From NCBI RefSeq assembly GCF_012933465.1, contig NZ_JABBND010000001.1, positions 310,001-374,000 on the forward strand: DNA of 64,000 nucleotides, read 5' to 3'. Source of the DNA: Actinomycetospora sp. TBRC 11914 (GTDB lineage Bacteria > Actinomycetota > Actinomycetes > Mycobacteriales > Pseudonocardiaceae). The notes under the pieces were generated by a model. It was not told the origin of the DNA and did no database searches. It was given only the letters and a program-made list of their open reading frames with translations. A program made the translations under genes and the position numbers. Below, in pieces: positions 15,931 to 23,692 of the stretch (positions are counted from its first letter, which is position 1; each line of letters begins with the position of its first letter).

Positions 15931-16782
15931 TCACCCCTCGACGAGCGACTGCGTGCCGAGCACGATCGCGAGCGCGAGGCGCTCGGCGTCCTCGGTACCG
16001 GGCTCGGCGGTGTAGACCATGATCCGGACGTCGTCGGTGGCGACGAACAGCGTGTCGCAGTCCAGCGTGATCGGTCCGACCGCCGGGTGCTCGACCGTCT
16101 TGCGCTTCGACGGGTCCGGCCGCGGTCCGGGGTGGGCGCCGGACTCCCAGAGCTCGGCGAACCGGGGACTCGCCGCGCGGAGCTCGCGGACGAGCCGCGC
16201 GAGGCCCCGGTCGGCGGGGTAGCGCGCGGCGGTCATCCGCAGGTCGGCGGCGAGGTGGGCCACGTGCTGGGCGTGCTCCTCGGGCGTGTGCACCACACGG
16301 GTGCCCGTCCCGACGACGTTGCGCCACACCGCGTTGCGCTCCGGGCCGCGCCACGTCGAGGTCTCCCCCATGAGCGCGTCGAACGGGGCGTTCGCGACCA
16401 GCAGCGTCCACGCCGCGTCGTAGACGACGACGGGGGTGTGGGTGAGCCGGTCGAGGAGCCGCTGCACGCTCGGGGTGATGCGCGAGGGCACGACGTCGGG
16501 CCCGGGCGCGACGTGGCCGGCCAGTTCGTGGAGCAGGTCGCGCTCGGCGTCGTCGAGCCGCAGCGCGCGGGTCAGCGCCTCCACCACCTGCGCCGACGGC
16601 GACGTCGCCCGCCCCTGCTCGAGCCGGGTCAGGTAGTCGGTCGAGATGCCCGCGAGCCGGGCGAGCTCCTCGCGGCGCAGACCGCGGGCGCGGCGCCGGC
16701 CGCCCGGGGGCAGGCCGACGGTCTCCGGCGTGACCCGGTCCCGGGCCCGGCGCACCAGCCGCCCGAACTCCCACGTGTCCAC
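15931..16782 (-). CDS. XRE-type regulator with MmyB-like ligand domain
   Basis: The 283-residue protein has an N-terminal helix-turn-helix (REELARLAGISTDYLTRLEQGRATSPS, residues about 35-65) and the MmyB-like C-terminal domain (VVVYDAAWTLLVANAPFDALMG, then WRNVVGTGTRVV, and a beta-rich tail). Relatives bind fatty acid-like ligands in a PAS-like pocket and often repress a neighbouring oxidoreductase gene. It is divergent from the SDR gene at 16934, and a four-unit 16-bp tandem repeat lies between them. Confidence 0.9.
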   Translation of the reverse strand: MDTWEFGRLVRRARDRVTPETVGLPPGGRRRARGLRREELARLAGISTDYLTRLEQGRATSPSAQVVEALTRALRLDDAERDLLHELAGHVAPGPDVVPSRITPSVQRLLDRLTHTPVVVYDAAWTLLVANAPFDALMGETSTWRGPERNAVWRNVVGTGTRVVHTPEEHAQHVAHLAADLRMTAARYPADRGLARLVRELRAASPRFAELWESGAHPGPRPDPSKRKTVEHPAVGPITLDCDTLFVATDDVRIMVYTAEPGTEDAERLALAIVLGTQSLVEG

Positions 16783-16825
16783 GACGCCGAGTGTGCTCGC
16801 GGCTCCCGGCCCTGTCCTGGTCCTG

Positions 16826-16888
16826 GCAGTCCTACGGCGGTGCAGTCCTACGACGGTGCAGTCCTACGGCGGTGCAGTCCTACGACAC
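16826..16888. repeat. Four tandem 16-bp repeats in a divergent promoter region
   Basis: Four head-to-tail copies of GCAGTCCTACGGCGGT (copies 2 and 4 read CGAC where 1 and 3 read CGGC, and the last copy is slightly short) lie 43 bases upstream of the XRE start and 45 bases before the SDR start. The 16-bp pitch places alternate units on opposite DNA faces. A regulator array is the likely role. Confidence 0.8.
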
Positions 16889-16933
16889 GCGGACGCCTGC
16901 CTGGCCGCCCGTCGTCGTCGCAGGCTCGGCGCC

Positions 16934-17617
16934 ATGACCACGACACTCGTCACCGGCGCCACCCGCGGCATCGGCCGGGAGACCGCCCGCCAGCTCGTCA
17001 CCGCCGGGCACACCGTGTACGTCGGCGCGCGCGACGACGACCGGGGTCGCGCCGTCGCCGAGGAGATCGGCGCCCGCCACGTCCGGCTCGACGTCACCGA
17101 CGACGAGTCGGTCGCCGCGGCCCTCGCGCAGATCGAGGCCGAGGGCGGGCTCGACGTCCTCGTCAACAACGCCGGCATCGCGATGTGGGGGCGCAACGGC
17201 CCGGACGCGCTCGCCATGTTCGACACGAACTGCGTCGGCGTCGTCCGGGTCACCGAGGCCGCGCTGCCGCTGCTGCGCAGGTCCGGCAACCCCGTCGTCG
17301 TGAACATCTCCAGCGCGCTCGGCTCGTTCACCGCCAACCACGACCCGGCCAAGCCCGCGTCGCAGGTGCAGGCCATCGTCTACGGCGCCACCAAGGCGGC
17401 CGTCTCGATGCTCACCGTGCAGTACGCCCGGGCCGTGCCCGAGGTGAAGGTCAACGCGCTGGAGCCGGGCTACACCGCGACCGAGCTCGGCGGCGTCGCG
17501 AACCCGCACGGACGCCCGGTGGGCGTCAGCGCGGCCACCGTCGTGCGCATGGCCTCCCTCGGCCCGGACGGCCCGACCGGCACCTTCGTCGAGGACGACG
17601 CCGAGCTCGGCTGGTGA
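16934..17617 (+). CDS. Short-chain dehydrogenase/reductase
   Basis: The 227-residue SDR shows TGATRGIG, the DVT acidic turn after strand 3, VNNAGIA, a catalytic Ser in NISSALG and YGATK. An insert ([14 protein letters not shown]) lies between Ser and Tyr. The protein should use NADP(H), given the basic residue after strand 2 (GARDDDRGR). The substrate is unknown. The XRE/MmyB-like regulator is divergent and this SDR is its likely target. There is no strong ribosome-binding site before the ATG at 16934. Confidence 0.9.
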   Translation: MTTTLVTGATRGIGRETARQLVTAGHTVYVGARDDDRGRAVAEEIGARHVRLDVTDDESVAAALAQIEAEGGLDVLVNNAGIAMWGRNGPDALAMFDTNCVGVVRVTEAALPLLRRSGNPVVVNISSALGSFTANHDPAKPASQVQAIVYGATKAAVSMLTVQYARAVPEVKVNALEPGYTATELGGVANPHGRPVGVSAATVVRMASLGPDGPTGTFVEDDAELGW

Positions 17618-18011
17618 GCCTCGCGGCTCCCGACGGCGTCCAGTCCCGACGGCGTTCGGGGGCTCGTCGGTCCGCCGTGTGGCGCGCGCCCTGACGGTCG
17701 CGGGGTGGAACGCCGATCGGCAGCAGGGGTGTGTCGCCAACCCTGGACTTCCGTGGGTCTTGTCATCGCGCGCGTGGCTGTCGTGGGCGCCGGCGCCGCC
17801 TACCGTCGGAGGAGCGGACGGGGCCCGACGTCGACCCTTCCGGGGCGGCCCGACGTCGACCGCGGGCTCCGGACCCGCGTCCAGCAGACCGTCCCCCCGC
17901 GTGCCGGGCCGCGCTCCGCGCCCGGCGGCACGAGCCGACGCCACGAGCTCGGGGGCGGCGCGACACCGCGCACGACGGACGGGCCCTGACGGGCCGTCCC
18001 GAGGAGATCCG
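17618..18011. other. 394-base non-coding stretch before the collagen-like gene
   Basis: No supported gene is present. It contains two short direct repeats: TCCCGACGGCGT twice within 17631-17660 and CCCGACGTCGACC twice at about 17824-17861. GAGGAG at 18001 serves the next gene. The rest is unremarkable GC-rich sequence. Confidence 0.5.
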
Positions 18012-19166
18012 ATGACGCAGCCAGCCAATCGCACGAGCACCACCCGACGACGTGACGACGCAGCCGACGAGTCCGCCCAGCCCGCCCGGCGCACCGGCAC
18101 CGCCCGCCGCACCGGCACCGGCAGCGGCAGCGGCAGCGGCAGCGGCGAGCGCACCGAGCGCGTCCGGGCCACGGGGTCCGACGAGCGCACCCGGTCCGCC
18201 GGGCGCACCGCGTCCGGTGAGCGCAGCACCTCCGGCGAGCGCACCGCCTCCGGTTCCGCCGCACGGCGTACGGCGACCGGGAACGGTGACGCCCAGCCCG
18301 AGGGCCGGCCCGGTCCGCAGGGGCCGCCCGGCGAGAAGGGACAGCCCGGGGAACGGGGACCGGCCGGCGACCAGGGCCCGCGCGGCGACCAGGGCCCGCA
18401 GGGTCCGCCCGGTGACCAGGGCGAGCAGGGCACCCACGGCGAGCAGGGCGAACCGGGCGACCGCGGCGAACAGGGGCCGCAGGGCGAGCAGGGCACCCAC
18501 GGCGAGCAGGGCGACCAGGGGCCGCAGGGCGAGCAGGGCGACCAGGGCGACCAGGGGCCGCAGGGCGACCGCGGCGAGCAGGGCAGCCGCGGGGAGCAGG
18601 GCAGCCGCGGGGAGCAGGGCGGCCGCGGGGAGCAGGGCACCCGCGGGGAGCAGGGGGTCCAGGGCGAACAGGGCGTGCACGGGTTCCCGGGCCCGCAGGG
18701 GGCACCCGGTGAGCAGGGTCTCCAGGGCACGCAGGGCGAGCAGGGCGTGACCGGCGACCGGGGCGCTCCCGGTCCGCAGGGCCCGGCCGGTCCCCGCGGC
18801 GAGCAGGGGCCGCAGGGCGAGCCCGGCCCCGCCGGCCCGCAGGGTCCCCCGGGACCGCAGGGCGAGCCCGGCCCGGCGGGCCCTCCCGGTCCGCAGGGTG
18901 CTCCGGGGCCGCAGGGCGCTCCGGGTCCGGAGGGTCCGCAGGGGTGGATCGCCGAGCCGGCGCGGCGCGGCGACGGCCGGTCCACCGACGGCCGGGATTC
19001 CCGGGCCGAGCTCGTCGACGTCGAGGACTCGGACACCGACCGCGGCGACGGCGGGTTGGGGCACGTGGTGGTCTCCACCCTGCTGTTCCCGCTGCACGCG
19101 GCGGAGGCGACGGTCCGCTTCGGGCTCCGCTCGATCGGGCTGCTCCGGCGGAGCGACCGCTCCTGA
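18012..19166 (+). CDS. Collagen-like protein with 71 uninterrupted Gly-X-Y triplets and no signal peptide
   Basis: The 384-residue protein has three parts. Residues 1-97 are polar, Arg/Thr/Ser/Gly-rich and disordered, with a GSGSGSGSG run. Residues 98-310 are 71 unbroken Gly-X-Y triplets, dominated by GEQ, GPQ, GDQ and GPP; Gln is the main Y residue, and Pro is common at both X and Y in the last third. The last 74 residues end in a hydrophobic, amphipathic segment ([19 protein letters not shown]) and a basic tail. There is no signal peptide or sorting motif, so it may be cytoplasmic and held to the membrane by its tail. Triple-helical trimers are expected. GAGGAG before 18012 fixes the start. 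Confidence 0.88.
   Translation: MTQPANRTSTTRRRDDAADESAQPARRTGTARRTGTGSGSGSGSGERTERVRATGSDERTRSAGRTASGERSTSGERTASGSAARRTATGNGDAQPEGRPGPQGPPGEKGQPGERGPAGDQGPRGDQGPQGPPGDQGEQGTHGEQGEPGDRGEQGPQGEQGTHGEQGDQGPQGEQGDQGDQGPQGDRGEQGSRGEQGSRGEQGGRGEQGTRGEQGVQGEQGVHGFPGPQGAPGEQGLQGTQGEQGVTGDRGAPGPQGPAGPRGEQGPQGEPGPAGPQGPPGPQGEPGPAGPPGPQGAPGPQGAPGPEGPQGWIAEPARRGDGRSTDGRDSRAELVDVEDSDTDRGDGGLGHVVVSTLLFPLHAAEATVRFGLRSIGLLRRSDRS
18582..18653 (+). repeat. 18-bp tandem repeat inside the collagen-like region
   Basis: Four in-frame units of GGCAGCCGCGGGGAGCAG (the first two identical, the next two with changes only in the second codon) encode G-S/G/T-R-G-E-Q. Such exact units can expand or shrink by slippage and point to recent growth of the triple-helix region. 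Confidence 0.8.
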
Positions 19167-19186
19167 GCACCGCGGGGCGAGGGCGC

Positions 19187-19223
19187 GGGTCCGCCCGGAG
19201 GTCTCGTCTCTCCGGGCGGACCC
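19187..19223. terminator. Bidirectional hairpin terminator
   Basis: GGGTCCGCCCGGAG and its exact complement make a 14-bp stem around a nine-base loop, between the convergent collagen-like and TetR genes. Confidence 0.75.
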
Positions 19224-19255
19224 CGTCGTCGTCCCCTGCGGCCGACCGGTCGGCG

Positions 19256-19828
19256 TCACGCGGCCCGCAGGCCGCGCAGGACGATCGCGGCGAACCGGCG
19301 CGCCGCGGCGGCGCGCGCCGCGCCCGTCGCAGCGCGGACCCCGCCGTGGGCGGTGAGCGCGAGGACCAGGTCGGCGGCCCCGACGTCGGGACGCAACTGC
19401 CCCGTGGCCCGGGCCCGCCGGACCACCTCGGCGAGGACGTGGTGGCTGTGGGCCCGCTCGGCGTCGAGGTCGGCCGCGTCCGGGTAGGTCGCCGCGAACG
19501 CCTCGACGAAGCCGGCGGTGCGCGCGTACAGCTCGCCGCCCCGTTCGACGAGGTGGCTCACCGCGCGCCACGGGTCGGGCTCCGCGAGGGCTCCGTCCAC
19601 CACGCCACGGCACTCGCCGACCTGGTCGGCGAAGGCCGCGACGGCGAGCTCCCGCTTCGTCGCGAACCGGCGGTAGACCGTGGCCGGCGCGACCCCCGCG
19701 GCCCGGGCGACGGCGCTCACCGGGACGCCGAAGCCCTCGTCGGTGAACAGGGCGCGAGCCGCCGCGACCACGCGATCGCGGTTGTCGGCCGCGTCGGCAC
19801 GCAGGGAGCGAGACGATCGGGCCGCCAC
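19256..19828 (-). CDS. TetR-family regulator
   Basis: The roughly 190-residue protein has a TetR N-terminal DNA-binding domain (NRDRVVAAARALFTDEGF, then VSAVARAAGVAPATVYRRFATKRELAVAAF) and a helical ligand domain of the type seen in actinobacterial TetR proteins (VVDGALAEPDPWRAVSHLVERGG). The start is placed at the GTG at 19828; a GTG nine bases further upstream is also possible. It is divergent from the MDR oxidoreductase at 19913, which is its probable target, since many TetR proteins control an adjacent quinone-reductase-like enzyme. Confidence 0.88.
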   Translation of the reverse strand: MAARSSRSLRADAADNRDRVVAAARALFTDEGFGVPVSAVARAAGVAPATVYRRFATKRELAVAAFADQVGECRGVVDGALAEPDPWRAVSHLVERGGELYARTAGFVEAFAATYPDAADLDAERAHSHHVLAEVVRRARATGQLRPDVGAADLVLALTAHGGVRAATGAARAAAARRFAAIVLRGLRAA

Positions 19829-19912
19829 GTCTCTCACTCTAGGGCCGCGCCCGCCGTCCTTCCCTAGCGTCGGTGGCCGGTCCCCCCCGGCGGGACCGGC
19901 GAGGAGGCGGTG

Positions 19913-20875
19913 GTGAAGGCGATCGTGATCCGGGCGTTCGGTGCGCCCGAGGGCCTGGCGGTCGTCGACGTGGCGGACCCGGCGCCCGGGCCGGGCACGG
20001 TGCTCGTCGACGTCGAGGCGATCGGGGTGGGCGGGGTCGACGCGGTGATCCGGCGGGGAACGCTCGGGGCGTACGGGTTCGCGGAGGGCCACGTGCCCGG
20101 CAGCGAGGTCGCGGGCACGGTGCGGGCGGTCGGTGAGGACGTCGAGGCCTCCTGGGTCGGCCGCCGGGTGTGGGCCTTCACCGGCACGGGCGGCGGCTAC
20201 GTCGAGCGTGCGGTGGCCGCGGCGTCGGAGCTCGTCGAGCTCCCCCACGGGCTGTCCGCCGCGGACGCGGTGGCCCTCGGGAGCGCGGGGATCGTGGCCC
20301 ACTTCGGCCTGTCCCACGCCCGGTTCGCCGCCGGCGAGTCGGTGCTGGTGCGCGGGGCGGGCGGCAGCCTCGGGATCACGACGGTGCAGCTGGCGGCCCG
20401 GGGCGGCGCGGGGGCGGTCGGCGTCACCACCTCGTCGCCGGCCCGCGGCGCCCGGCTGCACGACCTCGGCGCCACCCACGTCCTCGACCGCGCCGGGAAC
20501 GGCGACCCGGAGGCGCCCGCGGAGTGGGACGTCGTCGTCGACGTCGTCGCCGGACCGGACCTCCCATCGTTCCTGGCCCGCCTGCGCCCGAACGGCCGCC
20601 TGGTGGCGGTGGGCGCCGTCGGCGGGATGCCGCCCGCGGACTTCGGGACGACGCTGCTGGCTGCCTTCCAGCGATCCCTGTCCTTCGCCACGTTCAGCGC
20701 GGCGACCGTGCCCGAGGCCGACCGCCACGCCGTGCGGACCGCGCAGTTCGCCGCCGCGGCGGACGGCGGCCTGCGCACGGTCGTCCACGAGGTGCTGCCC
20801 CTGCACCTCGCCGAGCAGGCCCACCGGGCCATGGACGCGGGCGAGGTGTTCGGACGGATCGTGCTGGTGCCGTGA
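19913..20875 (+). CDS. Zinc-independent MDR oxidoreductase (quinone oxidoreductase-like)
   Basis: The 320-residue protein has the MDR fold: an N-terminal GroES-like domain (VKAIVIRAFGAPEGL, VPGSEVAGTVRAVGEDV) and a Rossmann domain (VLVRGAGGSLGITTVQLAA). It lacks the zinc-binding Cys and His ligands of alcohol dehydrogenases, so it belongs with NADPH:quinone oxidoreductases. Two adjacent GTG codons exist at 19910 and 19913; the second has the better spacing from GAGGAGG at 19901-19907. Control by the divergent TetR protein is likely. Confidence 0.88.
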   Translation: MKAIVIRAFGAPEGLAVVDVADPAPGPGTVLVDVEAIGVGGVDAVIRRGTLGAYGFAEGHVPGSEVAGTVRAVGEDVEASWVGRRVWAFTGTGGGYVERAVAAASELVELPHGLSAADAVALGSAGIVAHFGLSHARFAAGESVLVRGAGGSLGITTVQLAARGGAGAVGVTTSSPARGARLHDLGATHVLDRAGNGDPEAPAEWDVVVDVVAGPDLPSFLARLRPNGRLVAVGAVGGMPPADFGTTLLAAFQRSLSFATFSAATVPEADRHAVRTAQFAAAADGGLRTVVHEVLPLHLAEQAHRAMDAGEVFGRIVLVP

Positions 20876-20894
20876 GTGCTCGGGGCCGGCGGGA

Positions 20895-21326
20895 TCAGAC
20901 CACCACCGGGGCCTGCATCGCGGCGATGAGCTGACCGGTGTCGACGAACCCCCGCAGCGCTGACACCCGGCCGTCGGCGGCGAAGGTGAACAGGTGCACC
21001 TCGGTGTCGATCACTCGGCGTCCGGTGGCGCGCACGGTGTAGTCGACGTCGACGAAGGCCGCGACCTGGTCGGCGTTCTCGAGCATCGTCGCGACGGAGA
21101 ACTCCGCCATCTCGAGCTCGGCGGCGCACTCGAAGAACCCCACCACCTCGGCCTTGCCGGTACGGGCCCGCTCGATCTCCAGGCCTGCCGCCTGCCCGGA
21201 GTGCCCCGGACGCTGGTGGTTCCAGGTCACGTCCTCGGTGAGGTGGTCCAGGATCGCGGGCAGGTCCCCCCGCCCGAACGCCTCGTAGATCGCGGTCACC
21301 GTGGCGGTGTGGCCGGAGGGGTCCAT
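20895..21326 (-). CDS. SnoaL-like/nuclear transport factor 2-fold protein
   Basis: The 143-residue protein has the NTF2-like pattern: an N-terminal helix pair (ATVTAIYEAFGRGDLPAILDHLTEDVTW), then a beta-sheet cone (ENADQVAAFVDVDYTVRATGRRVIDTEVHLFTFAADGRV). Such proteins are polyketide cyclase-like enzymes, isomerases or binding proteins. The ATG at 21326 is preceded by AAGGAG; a longer in-frame start at 21377 would add a non-conserved leader. It converges on the MDR gene. Confidence 0.82.
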   Translation of the reverse strand: MDPSGHTATVTAIYEAFGRGDLPAILDHLTEDVTWNHQRPGHSGQAAGLEIERARTGKAEVVGFFECAAELEMAEFSVATMLENADQVAAFVDVDYTVRATGRRVIDTEVHLFTFAADGRVSALRGFVDTGQLIAAMQAPVVV

Positions 21327-21492
21327 GAGGTCACGCTCCTTCCCGACGGTGCTCGGTGACCGTCGACGAGGTAGCACAGAGTGACACTCATGCCGAGTTG
21401 GTGGGGTCGCTGTCGCCTATCCGTCCGATAACACCCGGTTCTGCTGTGACGAAGAGTGGTCGACGGATCGCTGTAGGACGAGGTCCGCCCCG

Positions 21493-22644
21493 TCACCCGG
21501 TGCGGCGCAGCGCCTCCGGGGTCAGGTCCTTCATCGTCGGATAGCCGTCGACCGCCATGATCAGATCGACCTCGGCGAGGATCATCCGCAGCACGTGCTC
21601 GACGCCCGCGGTGCCGCCGACCGCGAGGCCCCAGGTGACCGGGCGCCCGATGCCGACCGCGCTCGCACCGAGCGCCATCGCCTTGACGACGTCGGAGCCG
21701 CCGCGCACGCCCGAGTCGAACAGCACCGGCAGCCCGTCCGCGGCCTCGAGCACGTCGGGCAGGCACTCGAGCGTGGTGAGGCCGCCGTTGGCCTGCCGCC
21801 CGCCGTGGTTGGAGCAGTAGATCGCGTCGATGCCGAGGTCCTTGATGCGCCGGGCGTCCTCGGGGTGACAGACGCCCTTGGCCATGATCGGCAGGTCGGT
21901 CTCCGCGCGGAGCCACTCCAGATCCTCCCAGCGGAACGGTCCGCCGAAGATCGGGAGGTTCTGGATGAACGTCTCCACGGGGTCGTCGCCCGGGTACTTC
22001 CGCCGGAACTCCGGGTCGCTGGTGTAGTTGGTGAGGCAGGTGCTCGGCACCTGCGGGTAGTGCGAACCCCGCAGGTCCCGGGGCCGCCACCCGGTGACCC
22101 ACGTGTCCAGGGTGACCGCGATGCCCCGGAAGCCGGCCGCCTCCGCGCGGTGCACCAGGCTCGCCGCCAGGTCGCGGTCCGGCGGCGTGTAGAGCTGGAA
22201 GAAGCCAGGGGTGTCCCCCAGTGCCGGGGCCACGTCCTCCATGGGGTCCGCCGAGAGCGTGCCCGCGAAGAACGGGACTCCGGTCCGGGCCGACGCCTCC
22301 GCGCAGTGCAGGTCACCGTGCCCGTCCTGGGAGCAGGGCCCGTACACGCCGATCGGTGCCATGAAGATCGGCGACGGGAACCGGATCCCGAACAGCTCGA
22401 TCGACAGGTCCCGCTCCTCGGGCGCGACCAGCATCCGCGGGTAGAGCCCCCACCGCTCGAACGCCCGGACGTTGGACCGCTGCGTGTGCTCGTCACCGGC
22501 ACCGCCGGCCACGTACCCCCAGGTCTTGGGGGTCATCATGTGCGACGCCTTCTCCTCGAGGTCCGCGAACGCGATCGGGTACTGCGGCGAATCCCCGCGC
22601 CGCCCCTGCGCGTACAGCTCGTCCTGGTACTCGGCGAACGTCAT
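21493..22644 (-). CDS. FMN-dependent alpha-hydroxy-acid oxidase, lactate 2-monooxygenase-like
   Basis: The 383-residue TIM-barrel flavoenzyme shows the alpha-hydroxy-acid oxidase markers: the N-terminal TWGYVAGGAGDEHT segment, MAPIGV, the substrate/FMN Lys in IMAKGV (Lys256), the catalytic His in SNHGGRQ (His280) and FDSGVRGGSDVVKAMALGA for FMN phosphate. The long VTGWRPRDLRGSHYPQ loop and length fit mycobacterial lactate 2-monooxygenase more than plain lactate oxidase. It should oxidise a 2-hydroxy acid such as L-lactate with O2, but related 2-hydroxy acids remain possible. The start follows the conserved N-terminus. Confidence 0.86.
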   Translation of the reverse strand: MTFAEYQDELYAQGRRGDSPQYPIAFADLEEKASHMMTPKTWGYVAGGAGDEHTQRSNVRAFERWGLYPRMLVAPEERDLSIELFGIRFPSPIFMAPIGVYGPCSQDGHGDLHCAEASARTGVPFFAGTLSADPMEDVAPALGDTPGFFQLYTPPDRDLAASLVHRAEAAGFRGIAVTLDTWVTGWRPRDLRGSHYPQVPSTCLTNYTSDPEFRRKYPGDDPVETFIQNLPIFGGPFRWEDLEWLRAETDLPIMAKGVCHPEDARRIKDLGIDAIYCSNHGGRQANGGLTTLECLPDVLEAADGLPVLFDSGVRGGSDVVKAMALGASAVGIGRPVTWGLAVGGTAGVEHVLRMILAEVDLIMAVDGYPTMKDLTPEALRRTG

Positions 22645-22831
22645 GGCACAGGGTGACCCGTTCGATGCGCCAACCAACCTGTTCGAGGTGGCCGAGAAGT
22701 GCCGGTTCTTCGGCCGACGCCGCACCGAGGCGATCGACGCGCGCCGACCGCGGTGGCAGTCTCGTCCGCGTTCGACCACGTCGCCCGGGGCTCCCGCTCC
22801 CCTCCCTGGTGCCGAACCGAGGAGGACCGGG

Positions 22832-23644
22832 ATGGACGACCGGGCCGGCTACACGATCGCTCGCGGGACTGCCGACGCCGACCGGCTCGCCCGGATGTCG
22901 TCGGTGATGGCCACCTCGACGCTCCGGTTCCTGCAGGGCGTCGGGCTGCGGGCCGGCGCCTCGTGTCTGGACGTCGGCTGTCGCGACGGCCAGGTCGCGA
23001 TCGACATGGCACGACTCGTCGGGACGGCCGGGCGGGTGGTGGGCGTCGACGCGGACGACGGTGCCCTCGACATCGCCAGGCGTGCCGCTCGGGACGCCGG
23101 GGTGCACGCCGACTTCGTCCACGCCGACCCCGCCCGGGACTGTCTCCCGTTCACCGACGTCGACCTCGCCTTCTCGCGGCTGCTGCTCAGCCACCTGGTC
23201 GAGCCGATGGCCGCGCTCCGCGCGATGGTGTCGACCGTCCGTCCGGGTGGCGTGGTCGCGGTCGAGGACCTGTTCACCCCGACGCTGCACGCCGAGCCGC
23301 GGGTGACCGCGCTGGAGGACCTCGCCGAGGTCTACAGCGCCACCGTCCGTTTCCACGGCGGTGACCCCACGATCGGGCCCCGCCTCGGGGCCCACCTCGG
23401 TGCCGCCGGACTCGTCGACGTCCATGAGGAGACGGTCGAGAACCGCATGACCACCACCTCGCAGAAGATGTTCCTCGCCGAGCTGCTCGACAACATGCAC
23501 GAGGCGATCGCGTCGGCCGGCACGGCGACACCGGACCAGGTCCGCAGCATCCGGACCGCCGTCGCCACCGAGGCGGAGCGCGCCGACACCGTGTTCGTCC
23601 AGGCCCGGATGCACCAGGTGTCCGCCCGCCGACCGCCCCGGTAG
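22832..23644 (+). CDS. SAM-dependent methyltransferase
   Basis: The 270-residue class I methyltransferase has motif I as LDVGCRDGQVA, motif II VVGVDADDGALDIA and motif IV-like VDLAFSRLLLSHL, plus the RPGGVVAVED post-motif III segment. GGAGGA precedes the ATG at 22832. It resembles UbiE/COQ5-like small-molecule methyltransferases, but the acceptor is not defined by sequence. The N-terminal 30 residues form a helix and the last third (TTTSQKMFLAELLDNM) a lid region. It is a single gene between divergent and convergent neighbours. Confidence 0.85.
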   Translation: MDDRAGYTIARGTADADRLARMSSVMATSTLRFLQGVGLRAGASCLDVGCRDGQVAIDMARLVGTAGRVVGVDADDGALDIARRAARDAGVHADFVHADPARDCLPFTDVDLAFSRLLLSHLVEPMAALRAMVSTVRPGGVVAVEDLFTPTLHAEPRVTALEDLAEVYSATVRFHGGDPTIGPRLGAHLGAAGLVDVHEETVENRMTTTSQKMFLAELLDNMHEAIASAGTATPDQVRSIRTAVATEAERADTVFVQARMHQVSARRPPR

Positions 23645-23692
23645 CGCCCGGGCCAGCCTGCCGTCGGCGTGTGTCGTCGCGCCAGCAGGGGG

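Noticed and set aside
16880-19613. Long minus-strand frames of several hundred residues opposite the collagen-like gene
   Set aside because: They are made by the GC-rich Gly-X-Y codon repeat read on the other strand (Pro/Cys/Ser or Pro/Ala/Arg repeats) and have no start signals or family features.
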